NCBI GenBank assembly: GCA_023388835.1
Contig: JAEWFK010000166.1
Location: 1-8,569 of the forward strand
DNA: 8,569 nucleotides
Direction of reading: 5' to 3'
Origin: Pseudomonadota bacterium
Lineage (GTDB): Bacteria; Pseudomonadota; Gammaproteobacteria; Burkholderiales; Burkholderiaceae_B
The translations under genes and the position numbers were made by a program. Within the stretch, counting starts at the first letter, position 1. Each line of letters starts with the position of its first letter. Below are positions 1 to 5,953 of the stretch, piece by piece. The notes beneath the pieces were generated by a model. The model was not told where the DNA came from and ran no database searches. It was given only the letters and a program-made list of their open reading frames with translations.

Positions 1-227
1 AGCAGGTTTTCGAGCAGGTGGGTGGTGTCCGCCAGCACGCCGAAACAGCCAAACGTCCCCGCTCCGCCCTTGATGGAATGAGCCGCCCGAAAAATGCCGT
101 TGAGCTGATCGATGTCCGGGTCGTCGAGATCCAGGTTCAAGAGCAGTTGCTCCATGTCGGTCAGCAGCTCGTCGGCTTCGTCGAAGAACGTATCGAAAAA
201 CTGACTCAGGTCTACGCCTGCACTCAT
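1..227 (-). CDS. cheA: Chemotaxis histidine kinase CheA, N-terminal Hpt part (partial)
   Basis: Only the first 75 codons are present; the gene continues beyond base 1. CheA is the cytoplasmic chemotaxis kinase that autophosphorylates on a His in its N-terminal Hpt domain and passes phosphate to CheY and CheB. The visible part is an Hpt domain: an acidic helix with FFDEADELL (residues 14-22), then AAHSIKGGAGTFG (48-60). The phosphorylated His is His50, equivalent to His48 of E. coli CheA. The start is the ATG whose complement is 225-227; a modest purine-rich AAAGGGAA lies upstream at about 234-241. It is the last of the flhD-flhC-motA-motB-cheA series, 101 nt after motB. That gap holds no convincing promoter or terminator, so read-through from motB is the simplest reading. 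Identity is secure from the Hpt signature and the position next to motAB. Confidence 0.95.
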   Translation of the reverse strand, partial: MSAGVDLSQFFDTFFDEADELLTDMEQLLLNLDLDDPDIDQLNGIFRAAHSIKGGAGTFGCFGVLADTTHLLENL

Positions 228-328
228 GATCGATTCCCTTTACACACTTCAGTGTCGCGATGCGATGTTGTCCCCGCTGTTGCGGAGTGATACGGCATTA
301 TTACCTAATGTTACCAATTCTGCTGCTC

Positions 329-1441
329 TCAGCCTGATGAGCTGCCCGCCGCCAGAGGCGCCGGCACGACGGTTTCGACCAGCCCCCCGGGGACACGCGG
401 CATGAGCGGCTGCTCAAACGGCGGATGCATGGGGCCCGGGTTTACAGCGCTCAGCGGTATGTCCAATGCACTGCTGTCTGAAGGCGGCGGTACGTCCACC
501 GCTCGGCTGCCTGTGCCCCCATCCGTGGATTCCGGTGAACCCCGCTCAACGCCCAGCCGGTTGGCTCCTTCGGGCCCAAGCACCTCGTTCAGGTCGAAGG
601 GACTGGCATAGGTGGCGTTCTGTTCCTCTATGCGGCGTTCTGCGCGGCTATTGAGCACGAGGATGCTGATACGGCGGTTGGCGGCCGCATAAGGATCCGC
701 CATGAGGTTCACGGTGGAGGACAGGCCTTGCACGCGACGAACCTTGGTTTCATCCATGCCGCCGGTCACCAGTTCCCGCCGGGCGGCGTTGGCGCGGTCG
801 GCGGACAGTTCCCAATTGGAATACTCGCGTTCGCCCGAGGCGTAGCGGGCGGCATCAGTGTGCCCTGTGATGCTGATGCTATTGGGCATACCGTTGAGTA
901 CCGGCCCCAGCTGTCGCAGAATGACGCGCATTTCCCGCTGAAGCTGAGCGCTTCCGGTATCGAACATGGGGCGGTTCTCGCGGTCGAGAATCTGTACGCG
1001 CAAGCCGTCAGGCGTCATGTCCAACAGCATTTGCGGCCGGTATTCGGACATGACGGGGTCATGCTCGATCAGCTCATCGAGATCGTGCTTCAGATTCTCC
1101 AGGCGTTCAATGTCTTGAATATCGCCGCTGTCCATCGGGTTGCGCGGCGCCAGCTGGAAGTTCGGAATGATGCTCGGCGCACCGCCCGGCACGATCGATT
1201 CCGTTCCCAGGGGCCGGTTCTCGTTTTGCGAACGAATCGCCTCGACGAGCGGCTTGCGGAAGTATTCCGCTACCAGGGTGAGTTCGTGCACGGGGATCAG
1301 CGAGAGCAGCCACATGACAAGAAAGAACGCCATCATCGCCGTCATGAAGTCGGCGTAGGCAATCTTCCAGCTTCCGCCGTGCGGCTCCTGGTGATGCAGC
1401 TTCTTGCGGCGAACGACGACGCGCGGCTCAGCCTTGCTCAT
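329..1441 (-). CDS. motB: Flagellar motor stator protein MotB
   Basis: A 370-residue inner-membrane protein. With MotA it forms the proton-conducting stator that turns the flagellum and anchors it to peptidoglycan. In order: a basic cytoplasmic N-terminus (1-24), a single membrane helix (about 28-50) opening with the MotB signature WKIAYADFMTAMMAFF, the proton-binding Asp31 (Asp32 in E. coli), a periplasmic linker, and an OmpA/MotB peptidoglycan-binding domain (about 140-264) with ITGHTDA (191-197), NWELSADRA (209-217) and NRRISI (255-260). Residues from about 265 to 370 are a low-complexity tail rich in Pro, Gly and Ser; this makes the protein longer than the 308-residue E. coli MotB. The ATG lies 6 nt after the motA stop, with no strong ribosome binding site, which suggests translational coupling to motA. 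The start is set by the conserved N-terminus. A long open frame on the opposite strand is only a GC-driven shadow. Confidence 0.98.
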   Translation of the reverse strand: MSKAEPRVVVRRKKLHHQEPHGGSWKIAYADFMTAMMAFFLVMWLLSLIPVHELTLVAEYFRKPLVEAIRSQNENRPLGTESIVPGGAPSIIPNFQLAPRNPMDSGDIQDIERLENLKHDLDELIEHDPVMSEYRPQMLLDMTPDGLRVQILDRENRPMFDTGSAQLQREMRVILRQLGPVLNGMPNSISITGHTDAARYASGEREYSNWELSADRANAARRELVTGGMDETKVRRVQGLSSTVNLMADPYAAANRRISILVLNSRAERRIEEQNATYASPFDLNEVLGPEGANRLGVERGSPESTDGGTGSRAVDVPPPSDSSALDIPLSAVNPGPMHPPFEQPLMPRVPGGLVETVVPAPLAAGSSSG

Positions 1442-1447
1442 GATGGA

Positions 1448-2320
1448 TCAACCGCCGCGTGCGCCCGCGCGCACCTGCTTCACGTGGTCTTCAAGCTCCA
1501 TGAACGACGGACGCAGATGGGAATACAGGACTTTCCGGCCGAACTCGACCGCCAGCTGCGGCGGATAGCCGTTCATGCTGGCCAAGAGCGTGACCTTGAT
1601 GCACTCCAGCACTTTGACCGAGGAAATCGACCGGCGCTCAATGCTGGCCGCCAGAGGGGTAACGAAGCCGTAGGCCAACAAAATGCCAAGAAAGGTCCCG
1701 ACCATGGCCTTGGAGATCAGGTCAGCAAGAATGGCCGGGGGCTGATCGACCGCCGCCAGCGCCTTGATCACGCCCAGAACCGCGGCCACGATGCCGAAGG
1801 CGGGAAGGCCGTCCGCCACCGCGCGCATGGCCAGCGAGGGAATGTTGCGTTCGTGCAGATGGGTTTCGATTTCCTGATCCATCAGCGTCTCGATCTCGAA
1901 CGAGCTCATGTTGCCGCTGATGATGAGCCGCAAATAGTCGGAGATGAATTCGACCAGGACCGGATCATTCACCACGCCGGGATATTCGGCGAAGATCGGA
2001 CTCGCCTTCGGTTCTTCGATGTCGGCTTCGACCGACATCAGGCCATCGCGGCGTGCCTTGTTGAGCAACACATACAGCAATGCCATCAGCTGCATGTAAG
2101 TGTCCTTGCCATAGGGGTTGCGCTTCATGGCGTTGGGTATCGCCTGCCCCAGCATCTTTATGGATTGGCCACTGCTGGAGGCGATATAGGCGCCCAGCGC
2201 GGCCCCGCCGATCAACAACAGTTCGAAGGGCTGGTACAGGGCGCCCATGGCGCCGCCCATCATCATGTACGCGCCGATGACGGAAACAAAAACGATCAGA
2301 TATCCAAGAAGAATGAACAC
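1448..2320 (-). CDS. motA: Flagellar motor stator protein MotA
   Basis: A 290-residue inner-membrane protein, close to the 295 residues of E. coli MotA, that forms the proton channel with MotB and touches the rotor protein FliG. Four membrane helices are visible at about 2-22, 32-50, 170-190 and 203-222, with a large cytoplasmic loop between helices 2 and 3. Residues known to matter in E. coli sit at identical positions: Arg90 and Glu98 in the loop (rotor contact), Pro173 in GLPAFG and Pro222 in FVTPLA (torque generation). The start is a GTG (complement of 2318-2320). It is supported by the family N-terminus MFILLGYL, an AGGG element 6 nt upstream, and an in-frame TGA a few codons further up. 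It is followed after 6 nt by motB. The 138-nt gap to flhC contains a small hairpin next to the flhC stop, and no strong promoter that I can see. Confidence 0.98.
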   Translation of the reverse strand: MFILLGYLIVFVSVIGAYMMMGGAMGALYQPFELLLIGGAALGAYIASSSGQSIKMLGQAIPNAMKRNPYGKDTYMQLMALLYVLLNKARRDGLMSVEADIEEPKASPIFAEYPGVVNDPVLVEFISDYLRLIISGNMSSFEIETLMDQEIETHLHERNIPSLAMRAVADGLPAFGIVAAVLGVIKALAAVDQPPAILADLISKAMVGTFLGILLAYGFVTPLAASIERRSISSVKVLECIKVTLLASMNGYPPQLAVEFGRKVLYSHLRPSFMELEDHVKQVRAGARGG

Positions 2321-2330
2321 GGGTTGCCCT
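2318..2330 (-). promoter_or_regulatory. Ribosome binding site and GTG start of motA
   Basis: On the minus strand an AGGG (complement of 2327-2330) stands 6 nt before the GTG codon (complement of 2318-2320). No ATG upstream is usable, because an in-frame TGA lies four codons before the GTG. The spacing and the match to the conserved MotA N-terminus decide the start. Confidence 0.7.
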
Positions 2331-2440
2331 AGTCAAGCCTATCCAGACGCATATATTCGCCCGGACAAGCTCGGAAAGATTGCTGCATCAATGGCCGCTT
2401 TTTAACCCAGATCGACGCATATTCACAATAAAACAGATCT

Positions 2441-2457
2441 TGAAACCTGCGGTTTCA
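2441..2457 (-). terminator. Small hairpin just after flhC; possible weak terminator or RNA processing site
   Basis: A perfect 7-bp inverted repeat, TGAAACC - TGC - GGTTTCA, lies immediately downstream of the flhC stop codon. On the minus-strand transcript a loosely T-rich stretch (TGTTTTATT) begins about 7 nt after the stem. The stem is short and AU-containing and the T-run is offset, so it is not a canonical intrinsic terminator. It could be a partial terminator that reduces motAB expression relative to flhDC, or a 3'-end stabiliser. The repeat is plain in the sequence; its function is inference. Confidence 0.3.
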
Positions 2458-2458
2458 G

Positions 2459-3187
2459 TCACGCCTCGCTGGACTCGAAAGATGCCTGTTGGGCGTCTGC
2501 GCGTGATCGGCGAGGAGCCGACTTTTGTATAGCGGAGGCCGATGCGGGCGTCTTGGCCCCCGTCGCCGCGACGTGGGCGGTGGCAGCCAGGGGCGCCTCG
2601 AGTGCGGCCGCTGTGGCGTGCGCCGCGCCAGCCTGCGACGATGCGGATGCCGCGCGACGGCTGCGCGTCTTTCCCGCCCGGGGAGGCGGACGGCAAATGG
2701 CGCACACGAAACCCTGCTGAGGATCATGGGCATGCGCCACGAACCCCCCGTTGCAGCGTTCGCAATGCGAGAGTTGCAGCAGGTTGCTATCGAAGAAGCG
2801 TATCAGCATCCAGGCCCGAGTGAAGCTCAGCACCAGTTCTTCGCCCGGAGGCGCTCCCAAGCCCGATTCAGCCTGCTCGGCATAAAGGCTGTAGGCTTCT
2901 ACCAGTGCGCGCGCTTTCTTTGCCGGCGTGTGGGTGTCCACATAGCGGTAAATGCTGTAAAAAACGGTGGAGTGGATGTTGGGCAACCACGTCATGAACC
3001 AGTCAACGGAGAAAGGCAGCATACCCTTGGGGGGCGAGCAGCCCCTGACTTCACGATACAGCCGCGCCAGCCGGTCGTAACTCAGGCTGGTTTCCGCCTG
3101 CAGCACTTGCAGGCGCGCGCCGAGATGGATCATCTCCGTGGCGAGCAGAATCTCTTCTGCTTCCTTGGCGACACTCTTCTTGGTCAT
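2459..3187 (-). CDS. flhC: Flagellar master transcriptional activator subunit FlhC
   Basis: A 242-residue cytoplasmic DNA-binding protein that assembles with FlhD into the FlhD4C2 activator of flagellar class II genes. The core (about 1-170) carries family features: a helical N-terminus, GMLPFS (55-60), WFMTWLPNI (63-71), and a zinc site of four cysteines, Cys142/Cys145 in HCERC and Cys162/Cys165 in VCAIC, matching the spacing of Cys137, 140, 157 and 160 in E. coli FlhC. After the last cysteine a tail of about 75 residues follows, rich in Ala, Ser and Arg and probably disordered; E. coli FlhC (192 residues) ends far sooner. The start is the ATG beginning MTKKSVAKEAEE, 14 nt after the flhD stop. 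The same frame stays open further upstream, but that part overlaps flhD and has no FlhC similarity. Regulation is presumably through the flhD promoter. Bordetella literature calls the homologous pair frlAB and places it under Bvg repression. Confidence 0.97.
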   Translation of the reverse strand: MTKKSVAKEAEEILLATEMIHLGARLQVLQAETSLSYDRLARLYREVRGCSPPKGMLPFSVDWFMTWLPNIHSTVFYSIYRYVDTHTPAKKARALVEAYSLYAEQAESGLGAPPGEELVLSFTRAWMLIRFFDSNLLQLSHCERCNGGFVAHAHDPQQGFVCAICRPPPRAGKTRSRRAASASSQAGAAHATAAALEAPLAATAHVAATGAKTPASASAIQKSAPRRSRADAQQASFESSEA

Positions 3188-3201
3188 GATTGGGCGGTGA
3201 T

Positions 3202-3549
3202 TCAGGCGAGTTGTTCGGGGGAGCGCTGTGCCATGAGAATGGTGGAATGCGCTTGCTGCAGCACGCCACCCAGCACGTCTTGTCCGAGAGTGGAAAGCAA
3301 TTGGTAGTCGTTCAGGCGGAAACCGCAAATCAGCGCGTTGCTGCCGGCCAGCTTCACAAGCTGTGCGGGAGACAGCCCAAGAACGATATCAGCGACATCG
3401 GAATCGAAGCCCAGGCGGTACATCCCGGCCGCGTAGTTGTCGCGAAGAAGCCGCTGGGCGAGCATCAGGTATGAAAGGTTCACTTCCTGAATGTCGCTGA
3501 GTACGTTATTGTCGGAGGCGGGCACGAAGCCTTCCTTTTGCTTAGTCAT
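3202..3549 (-). CDS. flhD: Flagellar master transcriptional activator subunit FlhD
   Basis: A 115-residue partner of FlhC, nearly the same length as E. coli FlhD (116). It is all-helical and forms the dimer core of the FlhD4C2 activator. Family features include DIQEVNLSYLMLAQRLL (residues 19-35), an AAGMYRLG segment (40-47), LSPAQLVKLA (59-68) and NALICGFRLND (71-81). Cys75 corresponds by position to Cys65, the intersubunit disulfide residue of the E. coli protein. The chosen start is the ATG before TKQKEGFVP (complement of 3547-3549). The frame is open for 26 more codons upstream to another ATG, but that extension is unlike FlhD and the shorter form fits the family length. No strong ribosome binding site precedes it. 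It is first in the motility run and diverges from the NlpC/P60 lipoprotein gene. Confidence 0.96.
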   Translation of the reverse strand: MTKQKEGFVPASDNNVLSDIQEVNLSYLMLAQRLLRDNYAAGMYRLGFDSDVADIVLGLSPAQLVKLAGSNALICGFRLNDYQLLSTLGQDVLGGVLQQAHSTILMAQRSPEQLA

Positions 3550-3664
3550 TTGTACGAGTCCGTTGCACAGATCACTACAGATTGTAAGAGACACCTGCTG
3601 TCTAGGGAATTTACCCGGCGGTTTCATGCAAAAACCGAATGCAGGCCACGACGAATAGTATCAA

Positions 3665-3693
3665 AATATATGTGTCTTTACGAATTGTGGCAT
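3665..3693 (-). promoter_or_regulatory. Candidate sigma-70 promoter of flhDC
   Basis: On the minus strand ATGCCA (complement of 3688-3693, 4/6 to the -35 consensus) is separated by exactly 17 bp from TATATT (complement of 3665-3670, 5/6 to the -10 consensus). Transcription would begin near 3658 and leave a leader of about 110 nt before flhD, long enough for post-transcriptional control as known for enteric flhDC. The surrounding DNA is AT-rich compared with the rest of the window. This is read by eye only; other arrangements are possible. Confidence 0.35.
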
Positions 3694-3717
3694 TCTCGTT
3701 ACATAAATAGGCGAGGT

Positions 3718-4236
3718 ATGGGCAATTTTTGTCGTTTTTTTGCCTATTGCCGCTGGCGATGGTGCGCGCTCCTCGCAGCCGCTATGCTCGCTGGCTGCGC
3801 CGGCAGCGGCGCTCGGCTCGCCGGCGAACGTCCCATCGATCCGATCGCTCCCGAATATCGTCAGGAAGTGGTGATGACAGCGCTTGGCCTAATGGGCAGC
3901 CCCTACCGCGGGGGAGGCGCCCATCCTTCCCAGGGCTTCGACTGCAGCGGCCTGGTGAATTATGTGTTTCAAAAGGCGGCCAGCGCCCGCCTGCCGCGCA
4001 GCGCCAATCAGCAGGCGGGCGCGAGCCGGCGCATCAATCGGCGCGATCTCCGAGAGGGCGATCTGGTGTTCTTCAACACGCTGGGGCGAGCGAACTCCCA
4101 CGTCGGAATCTATATCGGAGACGGCCGTTTCGTGAATGCGCCCTCTTCCGGCGGCGTTGTGCGCATTGATCGCATGGACAACCCCTACTTCGCCAAACGG
4201 TTCGATTCCGCCCGCAGCGTGTTCAGCGCTTCCTAG
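3718..4236 (+). CDS. NlpC/P60-family lipoprotein, probable murein endopeptidase
   Basis: A 172-residue protein with a lipoprotein signal: basic n-region (Arg6, Arg12, Arg14), hydrophobic core ALLAAAML, and lipobox LAGC with lipidated Cys27. The mature part is one NlpC/P60 domain (about 48-170) of the type that cuts peptide cross-links in peptidoglycan. The catalytic Cys is Cys76 in GFDCSGLVNY, the His is His128 in SHVGIYIG, and the third polar residue is Asn140 in FVNAPSSGG, where His is more usual. The GDLVFF segment (114-119) is also typical. It resembles small Spr/MepS- or NlpC-like hydrolases; which one cannot be told from sequence alone. The ATG at 3718 is chosen because it gives a proper signal peptide and has AGGCGAGG just upstream; the frame is open further upstream without such features. 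It diverges from flhD and converges on glpD, so it is probably monocistronic. Confidence 0.93.
   Translation: MGNFCRFFAYCRWRWCALLAAAMLAGCAGSGARLAGERPIDPIAPEYRQEVVMTALGLMGSPYRGGGAHPSQGFDCSGLVNYVFQKAASARLPRSANQQAGASRRINRRDLREGDLVFFNTLGRANSHVGIYIGDGRFVNAPSSGGVVRIDRMDNPYFAKRFDSARSVFSAS
4233..4236. other. Interlocked stop codons of convergent genes (CTAG)
   Basis: The palindrome CTAG supplies TAG on the plus strand (4234-4236) to end the NlpC/P60 gene and TAG on the minus strand (complement of 4233-4235) to end glpD. The two convergent coding regions overlap by 4 bases, leaving no space for a terminator between them; transcripts of each must run into the other gene. Confidence 0.9.
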
Positions 4237-5825
4237 ACCGGCACGCTGCGATACTGCCGTGCCAGAGCCACAAAGGCGTCGAGTTCGGGATCAGACCCGG
4301 TTTCTTCCTGCACGATCTCAGCGGCCCGGGGCGCGACGTCGGCCGCCAGCGCGGCATCCAGAAACAGCAGACGCGATCGGCGAGCCAGAACGTCCTCGAC
4401 GGTGCGGGCGTATTCATACCTGACGGCGAAGCGCAGCATGGCTTCGGTCAAGCCCGGCGCCAATTCGCGATCCGAACCGGGCAAGGCCTGCACCCAGTGC
4501 GCCTCCGTGCCGTAGCTGTGGAGTCCGGGAGCGGCTGCCAGCGATGCCGGCCGGTCTGCACCGGCAGGCGCACCCATCAGCAGGAAGTCTGCCGTTTCGC
4601 ACGGCGGCAAGCGCTCCAGGAGACCGGCTTCCATGCACTTTGCGAGAACGTCTTCGGCCATGGCGCGGTAAGTGGTCCATTTGCCGCCGGTTACGGTGAC
4701 CAGACCGCTGGGCGCCGCGATGACGGTATGCTCGCGATTGATCTTCTTCGTATCGCCGGAGTCCCGAGGCGGGCGAACCAGGGGCCGCAGGCCCACCCAC
4801 GCGCTACGGACATCCTCCGGCTTCGGCGCGCGCGCCAGATACGTGGCCGCTTCGCCAAGGATGAAGCGGGTTTCCTCGGCCAGCGGCCGGGGTTCATCCT
4901 CGATGTCGGTACGCAGAGTATCGGTGGTTCCCAGGATGACCTTGCCGAGCCAAGGCACAGCGAACAATACACGGCCGTCTCGCGTGCGCGGCACCAGCAA
5001 AGCGTGCTCGCCCGGCAGGAAATCGCGGTCGACCACCAGGTGCACGCCCTGGCTGGGCGAGACCATGGTTTCTGTCTGGCGCCCCGCGGCCGCGTCATCC
5101 ATACGACGCAATTCGTCAACCCACACGCCCGTGGCGTTGACGACACAACGGGCCTCGATCTGCCCCTCGGTTTCGGAACCCTGTGCGCGATAACGCACGC
5201 CCGCCAACTTGCCATCGCGATGTACCAGGCCCACCACAGGACAGTAGTTCACCAGCAGGGCACCCTGGCCGGCCGCACTGCGGGCGAGCGCCAGCGCCAA
5301 CCGGGCATCGTCGAACTGGCCGTCCCAATACTTTACGCCGCCCTTCAGACCGTGACTGCGGACGCCTGGCAGACAGGCAACCGTCTCCCGGCCAGAAAGC
5401 AGTTCGGTGGGCCCGAGCCCGGAACGGCCGGCGAGCGCGTCGTAGGCCTTCAAGCCAACGCCATAGAAGGGGGTCTCCCAGCATTTGTAGCTGGGCATGA
5501 CGAAGGCGAGAGGGCCGGCGATGTGCGGCGCGTTATGCAGCAGCTTGCGGCGTTCATGCAGCGCCTCGCGCACCAGCGAGACATTGCCTTGCGCCAAGTA
5601 GCGCACGCCTCCGTGCACCAGCTTGGTGGCTCGGGAAGAGGTGCCCTTGGCGAAGTCACGGGCTTCGAGCAGGACGACGGACAGGCCTCGCAGGGAGGCA
5701 TCCAGAGCCAGCCCAAGGCCGGTCGCGCCGCCTCCTACCACTACAAGATCCACCTTGCCGACGGCGCCCAGCCTGTCAAGCAAATGCGATCGGCGGGTTT
5801 CCAGCGGTGATATGGAGAGGGACAT
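4233..5825 (-). CDS. glpD: Aerobic glycerol-3-phosphate dehydrogenase
   Basis: A 530-residue FAD flavoenzyme, peripheral on the inner membrane. It oxidises sn-glycerol 3-phosphate to dihydroxyacetone phosphate and hands electrons to ubiquinone. It follows the DAO-superfamily layout: an FAD-binding N-terminus with VVVGGGATGLGLALDA (28-43), the acidic ribose-binding Glu54 in LLEARDF, GTSSRATKLVHGGVRYL (61-77), VVNATGVW (228-235), ILGTTDT (297-303), and the closing FAD/substrate segment with TVTGGKWTTYR (377-387). A C-terminal DAO_C-type helical domain follows, with AVRYEYARTVEDVLARRSRL (467-486). It is about 30 residues longer than E. coli GlpD (501). The start ATG (complement of 5823-5825) has no clear ribosome binding site. 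The frame is open 49 codons further up to an ATG that lies inside glpK and looks non-coding. The gene diverges from glpK, completing the glycerol pathway, and ends in a stop shared with the NlpC/P60 gene. Confidence 0.97.
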   Translation of the reverse strand: MSLSISPLETRRSHLLDRLGAVGKVDLVVVGGGATGLGLALDASLRGLSVVLLEARDFAKGTSSRATKLVHGGVRYLAQGNVSLVREALHERRKLLHNAPHIAGPLAFVMPSYKCWETPFYGVGLKAYDALAGRSGLGPTELLSGRETVACLPGVRSHGLKGGVKYWDGQFDDARLALALARSAAGQGALLVNYCPVVGLVHRDGKLAGVRYRAQGSETEGQIEARCVVNATGVWVDELRRMDDAAAGRQTETMVSPSQGVHLVVDRDFLPGEHALLVPRTRDGRVLFAVPWLGKVILGTTDTLRTDIEDEPRPLAEETRFILGEAATYLARAPKPEDVRSAWVGLRPLVRPPRDSGDTKKINREHTVIAAPSGLVTVTGGKWTTYRAMAEDVLAKCMEAGLLERLPPCETADFLLMGAPAGADRPASLAAAPGLHSYGTEAHWVQALPGSDRELAPGLTEAMLRFAVRYEYARTVEDVLARRSRLLFLDAALAADVAPRAAEIVQEETGSDPELDAFVALARQYRSVPV

Positions 5826-5953
5826 GACGAAGAATACAGAAGAAGCGGACTGCGTAAGTTTACGGTATGCGGGGACAACCGGGCTTGCGATTGAAGGGAG
5901 ACGGCGGAATCGCCGGTAAACTGACAGGCCGTTCCAACACGCGTTCGAATCCC
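5826..5953. promoter_or_regulatory. Divergent glpD/glpK control region
   Basis: This 128-bp spacer separates the two starts and must hold both promoters unless they reach into the genes. I could not identify convincing -35/-10 pairs or a match to the E. coli GlpR operator. It does hold a 12-bp palindrome (5853-5864), an inverted relative of it about 55 bp away (GTAAACTGAC at 5916-5925), a 5-bp GC stem (CGGCG-GAAT-CGCCG, 5902-5915) and TTCGAA at 5944-5949 close to the glpK ATG. Any of these could be repressor sites for co-regulation of glpD and glpK by glycerol 3-phosphate; which regulator acts is not visible here. Confidence 0.5.
5853..5864. repeat. 12-bp palindrome CGTAA-GT-TTACG, candidate operator
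   Basis: Perfect 5-bp arms surround a 2-bp centre in the glpD/glpK spacer, 27 bp upstream of the glpD start. A 2-nt loop cannot fold well as RNA, which favours a dimeric DNA-binding protein site over a hairpin. On the minus strand it reads GTAAACTTAC in its core. A 9-of-10 match, GTAAACTGAC, occurs on the plus strand at 5916-5925. The symmetry is seen directly; the operator role is inferred. Confidence 0.35.

Noticed and set aside
728..2332. A 534-codon open frame on the plus strand opposite motB and motA
   Set aside because: It lies fully antisense to two secure genes. Its product is rich in His, Arg and Gln with no recognisable domain, as expected from reading GC-rich codons backwards.
2525..3307. 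A 260-codon open frame on the plus strand opposite flhC and the end of flhD
   Set aside because: It overlaps two well-supported genes and its translation shows no coherent family motif.
3188..3328. Upstream in-frame extension of FlhC into flhD
   Set aside because: It overlaps the secure flhD coding sequence in another frame, and FlhC similarity starts at MTKKSVAKEA.
3700..3705. TTTACG-N17-TACATA as a promoter for the NlpC/P60 gene
   Set aside because: The spacing is right, but transcription would start only about 6 nt before the ATG, leaving no room for the ribosome binding site.
4497..5810. A 437-codon open frame on the plus strand opposite glpD
   Set aside because: Antisense shadow of a certain gene, no domain features, and composition typical of reverse-read GC-rich DNA.
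5943..5953. GTTCGAATCCC, which looks like the T-loop of a tRNA, next to the glpK start
   Set aside because: No acceptor stem, anticodon arm or D arm can be built around it, and glpK coding begins immediately after. It is a chance match.
5867..5953. An in-frame ATG at 5867 that would extend GlpK by 29 residues
   Set aside because: GlpK proteins begin just before the LALDQGT motif. The extension would use up most of the divergent control region and has no family similarity.
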